A stretch of DNA of 64,000 bases from Candidatus Accumulibacter sp. ACC003 (GTDB taxonomy: Bacteria > Pseudomonadota > Gammaproteobacteria > Burkholderiales > Rhodocyclaceae): contig NZ_CAJQTX010000006.1 in assembly GCF_907163085.1 (NCBI RefSeq), forward strand, positions 62,001-126,000, written 5' to 3'. The position numbers and the translations under genes are program-made. The notes under the pieces were generated by a model. It worked only from the letters and a program-made list of their open reading frames with translations, did not search any database and was not told where the DNA came from. Shown piece after piece: positions 55,390-64,000 of the stretch; the stretch's first letter is position 1; the number at the start of each line of letters is the position of its first letter.

Positions 55390-56034
55390 ATGAGTCTAGG
55401 CCTTGTAGGGCGAAAGGTCGGCATGACACGCATTTTTACCGACGCAGGTGCAAGCGTCCCGGTAACTGTGCTCGATGTGTCGAATAACCGTGTCGCTCAA
55501 ATCAAGACGGAGCAAAACGATGGCTACTCCGTCGTGCAGCTGGCTTTTGGCAAGCGGCGTCCGTCCCGCGTGAACAAGCCGCTGGCCGGTCATCTGGCCA
55601 AGGCGGGCGTTGAAGCCGGCTACGTCCTGAAAGAGTTCCCGGTTTCTGCCGACGAGCTGGCTACCCTCAAGGCCGGTGATCAGATCAGTGTGACTATTTT
55701 TTCTGTTGGCCAAAAGGTCGACGTCACCGGTCAGAGCATCGGCAAGGGCTTTTCCGGCGCCGTCAAGCGGCACCACTTCTCGTCGCAATGTGCCTCGCAC
55801 GGTAACTCGGTGTCGCACCAGGCTCTTGGATCGACGGGTATGGCGCAGGATCCGGGGCGCGTATTTCCGGGTAAGAAGATGGCTGGGCACCTCGGTGCTG
55901 CCAAGCGTACTCAACAGAATCTCGAGGTCATCCGCGTCGACGTCGAGCGTCAGTTGCTTTTGCTCAAGGGTGCAGTTCCCGGCTCCAAGGGGTCGGACGT
56001 GATTGTGCGTCCTGCAGTCAAGGCGGGGGCATAA
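55390..56034 (+). CDS. rplC: 50S ribosomal protein L3
   Basis: A 214-residue early assembly protein near the peptidyl-transferase centre, [16 protein letters not shown] at the start. The loop [23 protein letters not shown] contains the Gln that PrmB methylates in other bacteria. GAGGAG precedes ATG 55390. The next gene begins right after its stop. Confidence 0.98.
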   Translation: MSLGLVGRKVGMTRIFTDAGASVPVTVLDVSNNRVAQIKTEQNDGYSVVQLAFGKRRPSRVNKPLAGHLAKAGVEAGYVLKEFPVSADELATLKAGDQISVTIFSVGQKVDVTGQSIGKGFSGAVKRHHFSSQCASHGNSVSHQALGSTGMAQDPGRVFPGKKMAGHLGAAKRTQQNLEVIRVDVERQLLLLKGAVPGSKGSDVIVRPAVKAGA

Positions 56035-56655
56035 ATGGAACTCAAGCTTATCAACGAGCAGGGTCAGGAGACGAGCCGTTTGCAGGCCGCCGACCTCCTC
56101 TTCGACCGTGCCTACAACGAAACTCTGGTACACCAGGTGCTCGTCGCTTATCAGGCGAATGCGCGCAGCGGTAATCGTGCCCAGAAGGATCGCTCGGAAG
56201 TCCGTCATACGACCGCCAAGCCCTGGCGCCAAAAAGGCACCGGGCGGGCGCGTGCGGGCATGTCGTCGTCGCCGATCTGGCGTGGCGGCGGTCGGGTATT
56301 TCCGAACTCTCCGGACGAAAACTTCAGCCAGAAGCTGAACCGCAAGATGTACCGTGCCGGCATGGCGTCGATTCTCTCGCAGCTGGTTCGCGAGGATCGC
56401 CTGGCGGTGGTTGATGATTTTTCGATAGCCGCACCGAAGACCAAGCTTTTCCTGGCCAAGATCAAGAACATGGGCTTCGAGTCGGTGCTGGTGATCACCG
56501 ACGGACTCGAGGAAAACGTCTTTCTGGCTTCGCGCAACCTGCCGAATGTGCTGGTTGTGGAAGTTCGACAGGCCGATCCCGTGTCGCTGGTGAGCTTCCC
56601 GAAGGTGCTAATTACCAAGGGCGCGCTGGCCAAACTTGAAGAGGTCCTGGGATGA
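56035..56655 (+). CDS. rplD: 50S ribosomal protein L4
   Basis: A 206-residue protein lining the exit tunnel and, in E. coli, the repressor of the S10 operon. [23 protein letters not shown] is the tunnel loop with its conserved [12 protein letters not shown]. It starts directly after the rplC stop and overlaps rplW by four bases. Confidence 0.98.
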   Translation: MELKLINEQGQETSRLQAADLLFDRAYNETLVHQVLVAYQANARSGNRAQKDRSEVRHTTAKPWRQKGTGRARAGMSSSPIWRGGGRVFPNSPDENFSQKLNRKMYRAGMASILSQLVREDRLAVVDDFSIAAPKTKLFLAKIKNMGFESVLVITDGLEENVFLASRNLPNVLVVEVRQADPVSLVSFPKVLITKGALAKLEEVLG

Positions 56656-56954
56656 ATCAAGAGCGTTTGCTGCAAGTGTTACTCGCCCCGCAGATCTCCG
56701 AAAAGGCCACTTTTGTCGCCGATAAGTACGAGCAGGTGATCTTCCGGGTTGTCTCGGACGCCACCAAGCCCGAGGTTAAGGGCGCTGTCGAGCTATTGTT
56801 CAAGGTCACGGTGAAGTCGGTTCAGATCGCCAACGTCAAGGGTAAGCACAAGAAATTTGGCCGCTCCATGGGTCGGCGAAAGGGCTGGAAGAAAGCCTAC
56901 GTCTGCCTTAACGCCGGCCAGGAAATTAACTTCGTTGATGGGGGGGGCGTCTGA
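56652..56954 (+). CDS. rplW: 50S ribosomal protein L23
   Basis: A 100-residue protein at the tunnel exit, docking site for trigger factor and [25 protein letters not shown] at the start and [18 protein letters not shown] in the loop are conserved. It overlaps rplD by four bases and rplB by one base. A run of seven G lies in its last codons. Confidence 0.97.
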   Translation: MNQERLLQVLLAPQISEKATFVADKYEQVIFRVVSDATKPEVKGAVELLFKVTVKSVQIANVKGKHKKFGRSMGRRKGWKKAYVCLNAGQEINFVDGGGV

Positions 56955-57784
56955 TGGCACTCGTCAAAGTCAAGCCTACGTCACCTGGCCGTCGCGCCGT
57001 TGTCAAGGTCGTCAATGCAACGCTGCACAAAGGGGCGCCGGTCGCTGCTCTGCTCGAGCCCCAGTCAAAGAATGCCGGACGCAACAATAACGGCCACATT
57101 ACGACTCGGCACCAGGGCGGCGGTCACAAGCAACACTATCGCCTGATTGACTTCAAGCGCAACAAGGACGGAATTCCGGCCAACGTCGAGCGCCTTGAGT
57201 ACGACCCGAACCGAACGGCGAATATAGCCTTGCTGTGCTACGCCGACGGCGAGCGCCGCTACATTGTCGCGCCCAAGGGTATCGTCGTTGGCCAGCAGGT
57301 AACGAGTGGCTCCGAGGCGCCGATCAAGGTCGGCAATACCTTGCCCATCCGCAATATCCCCGTCGGGACGACGATCCATTGCGTCGAGATGGTACCCGGC
57401 AAGGGCGCACAATTGGCGCGCTCCGCAGGTACTTCGGTACAGCTGCTGGCTCGCGAAGGTGTGCACGCGCAGCTGCGACTGCGTTCCGGTGAGATCCGGC
57501 GGGTGCATGTCGAGTGCCGGGCGACGATTGGCGAAGTTGGCAACGAAGAGCATAGCCTGCGTTCGATCGGCAAGGCCGGCGCCAATCGTTGGCGCGGCAT
57601 TCGCCCGACCGTCCGTGGCGTGGCCATGAACCCGGTCGACCACCCGCACGGTGGTGGCGAAGGCAAGACGGCCGCGGGTATGCACCCGGTGAGTCCGTGG
57701 GGCACCAAGACCAAAGGCTATCGTACGCGTCGCAACAAGCGCACGACTTCGATGATCGTGCAGCGCCGCAGCAACAAACGCTAA
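56954..57784 (+). CDS. rplB: 50S ribosomal protein L2
   Basis: A 276-residue core protein near the peptidyl-transferase centre. [38 protein letters not shown] and the C-terminal [17 protein letters not shown] with its essential histidine are conserved. It overlaps the rplW stop by one base. Confidence 0.98.
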   Translation: MALVKVKPTSPGRRAVVKVVNATLHKGAPVAALLEPQSKNAGRNNNGHITTRHQGGGHKQHYRLIDFKRNKDGIPANVERLEYDPNRTANIALLCYADGERRYIVAPKGIVVGQQVTSGSEAPIKVGNTLPIRNIPVGTTIHCVEMVPGKGAQLARSAGTSVQLLAREGVHAQLRLRSGEIRRVHVECRATIGEVGNEEHSLRSIGKAGANRWRGIRPTVRGVAMNPVDHPHGGGEGKTAAGMHPVSPWGTKTKGYRTRRNKRTTSMIVQRRSNKR

Positions 57785-57797
57785 GGGATAGAGAACC

Positions 57798-58073
57798 ATG
57801 GGACGTTCCGTTAAAAAGGGCCCGTTTGCCGATGCCCACCTGATTAAGAAGGTGGACGCGGTGCGCGCCACGGGCGACAAGCGCCCGATCAAGACCTGGT
57901 CGCGCCGCTCAACTGTTTTGCCGGACTTTGTTGGTCTGACGATTGCCGTCCATAACGGCAAGCAACACGTTCCGGTGTATGTCACCGAGAACATGGTTGG
58001 CCACAAGCTCGGCGAGTTTTCGCTGACCCGCACCTTCAAGGGCCATACCGCCGGTAAAAAGGCGAAGAGGTAA
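57798..58073 (+). CDS. rpsS: 30S ribosomal protein S19
   Basis: A 91-residue protein of the 30S head, [18 protein letters not shown] at the start, then [24 protein letters not shown] and the C-terminal [18 protein letters not shown]. It lies 13 bp after rplB. Confidence 0.98.
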   Translation: MGRSVKKGPFADAHLIKKVDAVRATGDKRPIKTWSRRSTVLPDFVGLTIAVHNGKQHVPVYVTENMVGHKLGEFSLTRTFKGHTAGKKAKR

Positions 58074-58083
58074 AGGAATGAAT

Positions 58084-58413
58084 ATGGAAACTCGTGCTGT
58101 TTTGCGCGGCGTGCGCCTGTCGAGCCAGAAAGGTCGGCTGGTGGCTGACCAGATCCGCGGCCTGCCGGTGGACAAGGCGCTCAGCATTCTGACGTTCAGC
58201 CCCAAGAAAGGCGCCGCGATAATCAAGAAAGTGCTCGAGTCGGCGATCGCTAACGCCGAGCACAACGATGGTGCCGATATCGACGAGCTGAAAGTGACGT
58301 CCATCTGCGTCGATAAGGGTACGGTGCTCAAACGCTTTACGGCGAGAGCGAAGGGGCGCGGCAACCGGATCGTCAAGCCTACGTGTCACGTTTTTCTGAC
58401 CGTCGGCAACTGA
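58084..58413 (+). CDS. rplV: 50S ribosomal protein L22
   Basis: A 109-residue tunnel protein with the beta-hairpin loop near [17 protein letters not shown], where macrolide resistance changes occur in other bacteria. [19 protein letters not shown] gives the usual start; ATG 58078 two codons upstream is also possible, and both have an AGG-type site nearby. Confidence 0.95.
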   Translation: METRAVLRGVRLSSQKGRLVADQIRGLPVDKALSILTFSPKKGAAIIKKVLESAIANAEHNDGADIDELKVTSICVDKGTVLKRFTARAKGRGNRIVKPTCHVFLTVGN

Positions 58414-58422
58414 GGAACAAGA

Positions 58423-59244
58423 ATGGGACAAAAGATTCATCCTACTGGGTTTCGGCTGGCGGTCACGCGTGATTGGTCTTCGCGTTGGTATGCCAACAAG
58501 AAGAACTTCGCCGGCATGCTCAACGAAGACCTCGCGGTTCGCGAGTACCTGAAGAAGAAGCTGAAGCACGCTTCCGTCGGCCGCGTTCTCATCGAACGCC
58601 CCGCCAAGAACGCGCGCGTCACGATTTTTTCGGCTCGCCCTGGCGTGGTTATTGGCAAAAAAGGCGAAGAGATCGATCAACTGCGAGCCGCTCTACAAAA
58701 GATCATGGGCGTACCGGTGCATGTCAGTATCGAAGAAATCCGCAAGCCGGAAATTGACGCGCAGCTGATTGCCGACTCGATCACCCAACAACTCGAAAAG
58801 CGGATCATGTTCCGGCGGGCGATGAAGCGAGCCATGCAGAATGCCATGCGCCTTGGTGCGCAGGGTATCAAGATCATGAGCTCGGGTCGCCTAAACGGTG
58901 CCGAGATCGCCCGTCGCGAGTGGTATCGCGAGGGCCGTGTGCCCTTGCACACCTTGCGTGCCGACATCGACTACGCGACCTCCAAGGCTTTGACGACCTA
59001 TGGTCTGATCGGCGTCAAGGTTTGGGTTTTCAAGGGCGAAATTGTCAATCGCCATGATCAGGCGGTCGTTTCTCCGGAAGCGGCAGCTGACGAGCAACAG
59101 CGCAAGACGCGCCGCGTTACCCGCACTGCGGAAGCGACCGACCGGCCTCGCGCCGCGAAGGAGGACGCGAGCAAGGTCGACGGGGCAGCTCCGGCTGTGA
59201 AACGTGTAAGAAAGGCAGGAACGACAGATGCTGCAGCCAGCTAG
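58423..59244 (+). CDS. rpsC: 30S ribosomal protein S3
   Basis: A 273-residue protein at the mRNA entry tunnel. [22 protein letters not shown]-domain [15 protein letters not shown] and [19 protein letters not shown] are conserved. The C-terminal 60 residues form a low-complexity Ala/Arg/Lys/Asp tail, typical for betaproteobacterial S3 but absent from E. coli. Its end overlaps rplP by 17 bp. Confidence 0.97.
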   Translation: MGQKIHPTGFRLAVTRDWSSRWYANKKNFAGMLNEDLAVREYLKKKLKHASVGRVLIERPAKNARVTIFSARPGVVIGKKGEEIDQLRAALQKIMGVPVHVSIEEIRKPEIDAQLIADSITQQLEKRIMFRRAMKRAMQNAMRLGAQGIKIMSSGRLNGAEIARREWYREGRVPLHTLRADIDYATSKALTTYGLIGVKVWVFKGEIVNRHDQAVVSPEAAADEQQRKTRRVTRTAEATDRPRAAKEDASKVDGAAPAVKRVRKAGTTDAAAS

Positions 59245-59641
59245 AAGAAAGTACCGCAAGGAACAGAAAGGCCGGAATACCGGTCTGGCGACCCGCGGTG
59301 CGCGAGTGAGTTTCGGTGAGTATGGACTCAAGGCGATAGGTCGCGGGCGTTTGACTGCCCGCCAGATCGAAGCCGCACGGCGGGCCATGACGCGGCATAT
59401 CAAGCGCGGTGGCCGGATATGGATCCGGATTTTCCCGGACAAGCCTATCTCCAAGAAGCCAGCCGAGGTGCGCATGGGAAGCGGTAAGGGTAACCCGGAA
59501 TACTATGTTGCGGAGATCAAGCCCGGCAAGGTTCTCTACGAGATGGATGGTGTCAACGAAGGCCTGGCGCGCGAAGCTTTTGCGCTGGCTGCCGCCAAGC
59601 TGCCAATTCCGACGGTTTTCGTTACGCGTATGGTGGGTTGA
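59228..59641 (+). CDS. rplP: 50S ribosomal protein L16
   Basis: A 137-residue protein near the A-site, [17 protein letters not shown] at the start, [18 protein letters not shown] in the middle and the conserved [18 protein letters not shown] loop. It begins inside the rpsC tail in another frame. Confidence 0.98.
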   Translation: MLQPARRKYRKEQKGRNTGLATRGARVSFGEYGLKAIGRGRLTARQIEAARRAMTRHIKRGGRIWIRIFPDKPISKKPAEVRMGSGKGNPEYYVAEIKPGKVLYEMDGVNEGLAREAFALAAAKLPIPTVFVTRMVG

Positions 59642-59643
59642 TC

Positions 59644-59838
59644 ATGAAAGTCAGTGAACTCAGAGCAAAGACCGTCGACGAGCTGAACAAGGAATTGGTG
59701 GACCTGCTGAAGGCGCAGTTTGGTCTGCGGATGCAGCTCGCGACGCAACAGTTGACCAACAATAGTCAGATCGGCAAAGTGCGCCGTCAGATCGCACGCG
59801 TGCGCACGCTTCTTCGTGAAAAGGCAGTTCAACAATGA
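59644..59838 (+). CDS. rpmC: 50S ribosomal protein L29
   Basis: A 64-residue helical-hairpin protein near the tunnel exit: [18 protein letters not shown] and [22 protein letters not shown] 59644 is the family start; TTG 59638 is rejected. It overlaps rpsQ by four bases. Confidence 0.97.
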   Translation: MKVSELRAKTVDELNKELVDLLKAQFGLRMQLATQQLTNNSQIGKVRRQIARVRTLLREKAVQQ

Positions 59839-60101
59839 GCGAGACCACAAGCAGCAAGCGTACCCTGGTCGGGCGCGTCGTCAGTGACCGGATGGAAAAG
59901 ACCGTGACGGTCGTGGTCGAGCGGCGTGTCAAGCACGCAATCTACGACAAGATCATGGTGCGCTCGAGCAAGTATCACGCGCACGACGACAGCAACGAAG
60001 CAAAAACGGGCGATCTGGTGGAAATCCAGGAGTCACGGCCGCTGTCGAAGACCAAGGCCTGGGTCGTCACCAGGCTGCTCGAACGCGCTGTCGCCATCTA
60101 A
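59835..60101 (+). CDS. rpsQ: 30S ribosomal protein S17
   Basis: An 88-residue OB-fold protein, with [22 protein letters not shown] and [24 protein letters not shown] divided by one turn. It is the last gene of the S10-type block; an internal promoter follows in the 130-bp gap to rplN. Confidence 0.98.
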   Translation: MSETTSSKRTLVGRVVSDRMEKTVTVVVERRVKHAIYDKIMVRSSKYHAHDDSNEAKTGDLVEIQESRPLSKTKAWVVTRLLERAVAI

Positions 60102-60104
60102 AGC

Positions 60105-60132
60105 TTGCTTTATTTTGGCGAGCGGCTATAAT
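60105..60132 (+). promoter_or_regulatory. Promoter of the spc-type block (rplN)
   Basis: TTGCTT (60105-60110), 16-base spacer and consensus TATAAT (60127-60132), then GCCGCG. It lies in the only sizeable gap between rpsQ and rplN. A small AACCC/GGGTT hairpin without T-tract follows in the leader. Confidence 0.78.
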
Positions 60133-60231
60133 GCCGCGTTTCCCCGCGCCCAACAGACTCTCCACGTTGAGCGTTTCAACCCCTACGGGTTCCAAGACTG
60201 ACCGCTGTTGCGGGCCAAGTTGGAGTGACAG

Positions 60232-60600
60232 ATGATTCAAGTACAGACGGTTCTCGACGTTGCCGACAATACTGGCGCGCGCTCGGTGATGTGTATCAAA
60301 GTCCTGGGCGGATCAAAGCGACGCTACGCTGGTGTCGGTGACATTATCAAGGTCACCATCAAGGATTCAGCGCCGCGTGGGCGCGTCAAGAAGGGTGATG
60401 TTTACAGCGCGGTCGTGGTGCGCACGGCCAAGGGCGTTCGTCGCATGGACGGATCGCTGGTCAAGTTCGACCACAATGCCGCGGTGCTGCTGAATAACAA
60501 GATGGAGCCGATTGGCACGCGCATCTTTGGGCCGGTGACGCGCGAGCTGCGTGGCGACCGCTTCATGAAGATCGTGTCGCTGGCGCCGGAAGTGCTGTAA
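60232..60600 (+). CDS. rplN: 50S ribosomal protein L14
   Basis: A 122-residue protein at the subunit interface: [21 protein letters not shown] at the start (conserved) and [28 protein letters not shown] at the end, read in two pieces. GGAG lies before the ATG. First gene of the spc-type block. Confidence 0.98.
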   Translation: MIQVQTVLDVADNTGARSVMCIKVLGGSKRRYAGVGDIIKVTIKDSAPRGRVKKGDVYSAVVVRTAKGVRRMDGSLVKFDHNAAVLLNNKMEPIGTRIFGPVTRELRGDRFMKIVSLAPEVL

Positions 60601-60608
60601 GGACGACC

Positions 60609-60926
60609 ATGGAAAAGATTCGTAAAGGTGACGACGTCGTCGTTATCGCCGGAAAAGACAAGGGTAAGCGCGGTGTCGTAGCGTCGCGTAGCGATGCTGA
60701 GCACGTCATCGTCGACGGTGTGAATCGCGTCAAGAAGCACGTCAAGCCGAATCCGGTGAAAGGTATCGTCAGCGGCATCATCGAAAAAGAAATGCCGCTG
60801 CACGTTTCGAACGTCGCGCTCTACAATCCGGCGACAAAAAAAGGCGATCGAGTCGGCTTCAAGACGCTTGAAGACGGCGTCAAGGTCCGCTTTTTCAAGT
60901 CGAACGGCGAAGTGTTGGGAGGCTAA
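60609..60926 (+). CDS. rplX: 50S ribosomal protein L24
   Basis: A 105-residue assembly initiator with a KOW motif: [20 protein letters not shown], followed by VKKHVKPNP and the C-terminal [21 protein letters not shown]. It lies eight bp after rplN. Confidence 0.98.
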   Translation: MEKIRKGDDVVVIAGKDKGKRGVVASRSDAEHVIVDGVNRVKKHVKPNPVKGIVSGIIEKEMPLHVSNVALYNPATKKGDRVGFKTLEDGVKVRFFKSNGEVLGG

Positions 60927-60935
60927 GGGATAGTC

Positions 60936-61475
60936 ATGGCGCGCTTACTGGAATACTACAAGACCACCGTGGTGGCGGATTTGACCGAGAAATTTGGTTA
61001 CAAGTCGAGGATGGAGGTGCCGCGTATCACCAAGGTGACTCTGAATATGGGCGTCGGTGAGGCTGTCGCGGACAAGAAAGTTCTGGAAAATGCGATCGCG
61101 GATATGACCAAGATCGCCGGCCAGAAGCCGGTCACAACCAAGGCTCGCAAGTCAATCGCTGGCTTCAAGATTCGCACTGGCTATCCGATTGGCTGCATGG
61201 TGACCTTGCGCGGTCCGCGCATGTTTGAGTTCATCGATCGTCTGGTGACCGTTGCGCTGCCTCGCGTTCGTGACTTCCGCGGGATTTCGGGGAAGGGCTT
61301 CGACGGCCGTGGGAACTACAACATGGGCCTCAAGGAACAGATCATCTTTCCCGAGGTCGAGTACGACAAGATCGACGCGCTGCGCGGCATGAATGTCAGT
61401 GTCACGACCACTGCCAAGACCGATGACGAGGCCCGTGCCTTGCTTGGCGCGTTCAAATTTCCCTTCAGGAACTGA
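60936..61475 (+). CDS. rplE: 50S ribosomal protein L5
   Basis: A 179-residue 5S rRNA-binding protein: [40 protein letters not shown], and [20 protein letters not shown]. The gap to rplX is nine bp. Confidence 0.98.
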   Translation: MARLLEYYKTTVVADLTEKFGYKSRMEVPRITKVTLNMGVGEAVADKKVLENAIADMTKIAGQKPVTTKARKSIAGFKIRTGYPIGCMVTLRGPRMFEFIDRLVTVALPRVRDFRGISGKGFDGRGNYNMGLKEQIIFPEVEYDKIDALRGMNVSVTTTAKTDDEARALLGAFKFPFRN

Positions 61476-61481
61476 TACGAA

Positions 61482-61787
61482 ATGGCAAAACTCGCTGTGA
61501 TCAACCGCGGTGAAAAGCGGCGCAAGTTAGTTGCAAAGTATGCCAAGAAACGGGCCGATCTGGTGGCGACGGTGAATGACCAAAGCCTATCGATCGAGGA
61601 TCGTTTTGAGGCCCGCCTAAAGATTCAGGCGCTTCCCGCCAACTCGAGTCCGGTCAGGCTGCGCAACCGCTGCTCGTTGACCGGGCGTCCGCGTGGTGTT
61701 TTTCGCAAGTTCGGTCTGGGTCGTAGCAAGCTGCGCGAATTCGTAATGCAAGGCGAAGTCCCCGGAATGATCAAGGCTAGCTGGTAG
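61482..61787 (+). CDS. rpsN: 30S ribosomal protein S14 (zinc-free type)
   Basis: A 101-residue S14 of the long C-minus type, without the CXXC zinc motif of short S14. [16 protein letters not shown] and [21 protein letters not shown] are conserved. It lies six bp after rplE. Confidence 0.97.
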   Translation: MAKLAVINRGEKRRKLVAKYAKKRADLVATVNDQSLSIEDRFEARLKIQALPANSSPVRLRNRCSLTGRPRGVFRKFGLGRSKLREFVMQGEVPGMIKASW

Positions 61788-61802
61788 GCAGGAGAGAACG
61801 AA

Positions 61803-62198
61803 ATGAGTATGAGCGATCCGATCAGCGACATGCTGACACGCATCCGAAATGCCCAGATGGCAAGGAAGGCCTCGGTCGCCATGCCGTCTTCAAAAGTGAA
61901 GATTGCTATCGCCCAGGTGCTTAAGGACGAAGGCTATGTGGACCATTTCGGTGTTTCGCCGAACAACGGCAAACCGATTCTCGATATTGGCCTGAAGTAC
62001 TACGCAGGTCGGCCGGTCATCGAGCGGATAGACCGTGTGTCCAGGCCAGGTCTTAGAATCTATCGGGGCGCCGACAACATTCCAATCGTCATGAACGGCC
62101 TTGGTGTGGCGATTGTCTCGACGCCCAAGGGAGTGATGACTGACCGCAAGGCACGCGCCAGCCATGTTGGCGGCGAAGTGCTGTGCGTCGTCGCGTAA
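61803..62198 (+). CDS. rpsH: 30S ribosomal protein S8
   Basis: A 131-residue 16S-binding protein and, in E. coli, the repressor of the spc operon. [18 protein letters not shown] at the start and [20 protein letters not shown] at the end are typical. GGAGAG precedes ATG 61803. Confidence 0.98.
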   Translation: MSMSDPISDMLTRIRNAQMARKASVAMPSSKVKIAIAQVLKDEGYVDHFGVSPNNGKPILDIGLKYYAGRPVIERIDRVSRPGLRIYRGADNIPIVMNGLGVAIVSTPKGVMTDRKARASHVGGEVLCVVA

Positions 62199-62207
62199 GG
62201 GGTAGCC

Positions 62208-62744
62208 ATGTCGCGCGTTGCAAAAAAACCAATCGTTTTGCCGCAGGGTGTTGCGGTAGATGTCACGGCCGAATTGATTTCCGTCAAGGGGCCGCTCGGG
62301 GCGCTGCAGTTTGCTGTTAATCCGGCTGTCGCAATCGAAGTGGAGGGCGGTTCCGTGTTCTGCAAGGCGGTGCCGGGTGTCGCTCAAGCGGGTGCCCTGT
62401 CGGGAACCCTGCGGGCTGTAGTGGCGAATATGGTAACCGGGGTGAGCACGGGTTTTGAGCGCAAGCTCAATCTCATCGGCGTCGGATATCGCGCCCAGGC
62501 TCAGGGTGACACGCTCAACCTGACCCTCGGGTTTTCGCATCCGATTGCCTACAAGTTGCCGAAGGGCATTACGGCGACGACTGCCACGCAGACCGAAATC
62601 GTTATCAAGGGGGTCGACCGCCAGCTGGTCGGCCAGGTGGCTGCCGAAGTTCGCGCCTACCGTCCACCAGAGCCGTACAAGGGCAAGGGTGTGCGCTATG
62701 TCGACGAAGTCGTCGTCATCAAGGAAACGAAGAAGAAAAAGTAA
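62208..62744 (+). CDS. rplF: 50S ribosomal protein L6
   Basis: A 178-residue protein with two related domains near the factor-binding site: [43 protein letters not shown] in two pieces, and [19 protein letters not shown]. It lies nine bp after rpsH. Confidence 0.98.
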   Translation: MSRVAKKPIVLPQGVAVDVTAELISVKGPLGALQFAVNPAVAIEVEGGSVFCKAVPGVAQAGALSGTLRAVVANMVTGVSTGFERKLNLIGVGYRAQAQGDTLNLTLGFSHPIAYKLPKGITATTATQTEIVIKGVDRQLVGQVAAEVRAYRPPEPYKGKGVRYVDEVVVIKETKKKK

Positions 62745-62754
62745 GGGTGCTTAG

Positions 62755-63114
62755 ATGATTGACAAGAAACAGGCGCGTTTGCGCAGGGCTCGCAAAACCC
62801 GGGCCAAAATTGCCGAACTGAAGTCGGTGCGTCTGTTGGCGCATCGTAGCAATTGCCACATCTACGCACAGGTTATTTCAGCCTGCGGCTCGACGGTTCT
62901 AGCTGCCGCGTCGACCCTGGAGCCGGAGGTGCGCAAGAGCCTGGTCAAGGGCGGCGGCGATATTGCGGCGGCAAAAACGATCGGTCAGCTGGTCGCCGAG
63001 CGCGCCATCAAGGCCGGTATCGAGCAAGTCGCATTCGATCGTTCCGGCTTTCAGTATCACGGACGGATCAAGGCGCTGGCGGAGGCCGCTCGTGAAGCCG
63101 GCCTCAAGTTCTGA
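62755..63114 (+). CDS. rplR: 50S ribosomal protein L18
   Basis: A 119-residue 5S rRNA-binding protein: [16 protein letters not shown] at the basic start and [27 protein letters not shown] at the end, read in two pieces. It lies ten bp after rplF. Confidence 0.98.
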   Translation: MIDKKQARLRRARKTRAKIAELKSVRLLAHRSNCHIYAQVISACGSTVLAAASTLEPEVRKSLVKGGGDIAAAKTIGQLVAERAIKAGIEQVAFDRSGFQYHGRIKALAEAAREAGLKF

Positions 63115-63144
63115 CCGGTCCGCAAAGAATTGGAGTAATCAATA

Positions 63145-63669
63145 ATGGCTAAACCGCAAAGCAGAAAACCTCAGCAGGCTGAGAAGCCCGATGACGGCAT
63201 GCGCGAGAAGATGATTTCGATCAACCGCGTAACCAAGGTGGTCAAGGGTGGTCGGATTCTCGGCTTCGCCGCGCTGACCGTCGTCGGCGACGGCGATGGG
63301 CGTGTCGGCATGGGTAAGGGTAAGTCGCGGGAAGTTCCGGTGGCGGTCCAGAAGGCCATGGAAGAGGCGCGGCGCAACCTGATCAAGGTCAGCCTCAAGG
63401 ACGGAACCTTGCAGCATACGGTGTTCGGCCACCATGGCGCTTCGCGGGTCATGATGCAGCCAGCGCCCGAGGGAACCGGCATCATTGCTGGCGGCGCCAT
63501 GCGAGCGGTGTTCGACGTCATCGGGATGACCAACGTCGTCGCCAAGGCGCACGGTTCTACCAATCCGTACAACATTGTCCGGGCGACGATCAACGGGCTG
63601 CGTTCGATGACCACGCCTGCCGAAATCGCTGCCAAGCGGGGCAAGACCGTGGCCGAGATTCAGGGGTAA
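63145..63669 (+). CDS. rpsE: 30S ribosomal protein S5
   Basis: A 174-residue accuracy protein: [20 protein letters not shown], the loop with [20 protein letters not shown] and [24 protein letters not shown] precedes the ATG. It is followed after three bases by rpmD. Confidence 0.98.
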   Translation: MAKPQSRKPQQAEKPDDGMREKMISINRVTKVVKGGRILGFAALTVVGDGDGRVGMGKGKSREVPVAVQKAMEEARRNLIKVSLKDGTLQHTVFGHHGASRVMMQPAPEGTGIIAGGAMRAVFDVIGMTNVVAKAHGSTNPYNIVRATINGLRSMTTPAEIAAKRGKTVAEIQG

Positions 63670-63672
63670 GAA

Positions 63673-63855
63673 ATGACCGACAAGAAAGTTAAAGTGACGC
63701 TGGTCAGAAGCCTGATCGGTACCAAGGAGTCGCACCGCGCGACGGTGCGGGGCCTGGGTCTTCGTCGCATGCATAGCAGTTCGATCCTTGAAGACACCCC
63801 GGCCGTTCGCGGGATGATCAACAAGGTCTCCTATCTCCTGAAGTGCGAGGGCTAA
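63673..63855 (+). CDS. rpmD: 50S ribosomal protein L30
   Basis: A 60-residue protein with [20 protein letters not shown] and [21 protein letters not shown]. It lies between rpsE and rplO at the usual place, one base ahead of the rplO start. Confidence 0.97.
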   Translation: MTDKKVKVTLVRSLIGTKESHRATVRGLGLRRMHSSSILEDTPAVRGMINKVSYLLKCEG

Positions 63856-63856
63856 G

Positions 63857-64000
63857 ATGGATCTCAATACTATCCAAAGCGCCGACGGTTCGCGTCCAGA
63901 CAAAAAGCGCGTCGGCCGCGGTGTCGGGTCCGGTTTTGGCAAGACTTGCGGACGTGGCCACAAAGGCCAGAAGTCGCGTGCCGGTGGCTTCCATAAAGTC
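63857..64000 (+). CDS. rplO: 50S ribosomal protein L15 (5' part, cut by the window end)
   Basis: The first 48 codons, beginning [20 protein letters not shown] and reading [20 protein letters not shown], the conserved L15 N-terminal extension that threads into 23S rRNA. The rest lies beyond the window; secY would be expected next. Confidence 0.95.
   Translation, partial: MDLNTIQSADGSRPDKKRVGRGVGSGFGKTCGRGHKGQKSRAGGFHKV

Overview
The window (64 kb, GC-rich) is chromosomal DNA of a betaproteobacterium. The run tRNA-Tyr/Gly/Thr, tuf, tRNA-Trp, secE, nusG, rplKAJL, rpoBC, rpsLG, fusA, tuf, S10/spc operon has the order usual in that class. A PhaM-type polyhydroxyalkanoate granule regulator, an ActP-type acetate symporter and a Liv-type transporter with acyl-CoA ligases suggest a Rhodocyclales member, possibly Accumulibacter-like. 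That placement is inference from gene content, not a search result.

Layout. (1) 1-3.4 kb: a Dlt-like three-gene cassette of adenylating enzyme, MBOAT-like membrane protein and carrier protein. (2) 3.4-18 kb: mostly single envelope and stress genes: cardiolipin synthase, MscS channel, a repeat-rich secreted peptide, two lipoproteins, an eight-haem cytochrome with TPRs, an outer-membrane protein, a PlpD-like patatin, a TIGR02647 protein, SelO and a TerB/DUF697-like protein. (3) 18-22 kb: periplasmic alpha-carbonic anhydrase, then actP with its DUF485 partner. (4) 22-33.5 kb: a Crp/Fnr regulator divergent from a long operon of acyl-CoA synthetase, livG, livH, livM, livK, livF, PaaK-like enzyme, small secreted protein and CaiB-type CoA-transferase, apparently for uptake and CoA activation of an organic acid. 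(5) 33.5-36.3 kb: phaM, a membrane methyltransferase and a D-lactate dehydrogenase-type flavoenzyme, all on the minus strand. (6) 36.4-64 kb: the translation/transcription superoperon, cut off inside rplO.

The least ordinary segment is 27.3-28.3 kb. The 3' half of livM and the 5' part of livK lie there in scrambled frames with long homopolymers, yet fragments of both proteins can be followed in order and at the expected spacing. This looks like a patch of uncorrected sequence rather than a new gene or true gene decay. Other points of note are a chain of foldback repeats between livK and livF, a 30-bp perfect palindrome next to a REP-like hairpin, a 16-bp palindrome that may be the Crp-family operator, promoter-plus-terminator leaders before rpsL and rplC, and two tuf genes whose differences cluster in one short block. 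I found no CRISPR array, prophage, transposase or rRNA gene. I saw no convincing new multi-gene system; the Dlt-like cassette comes closest.
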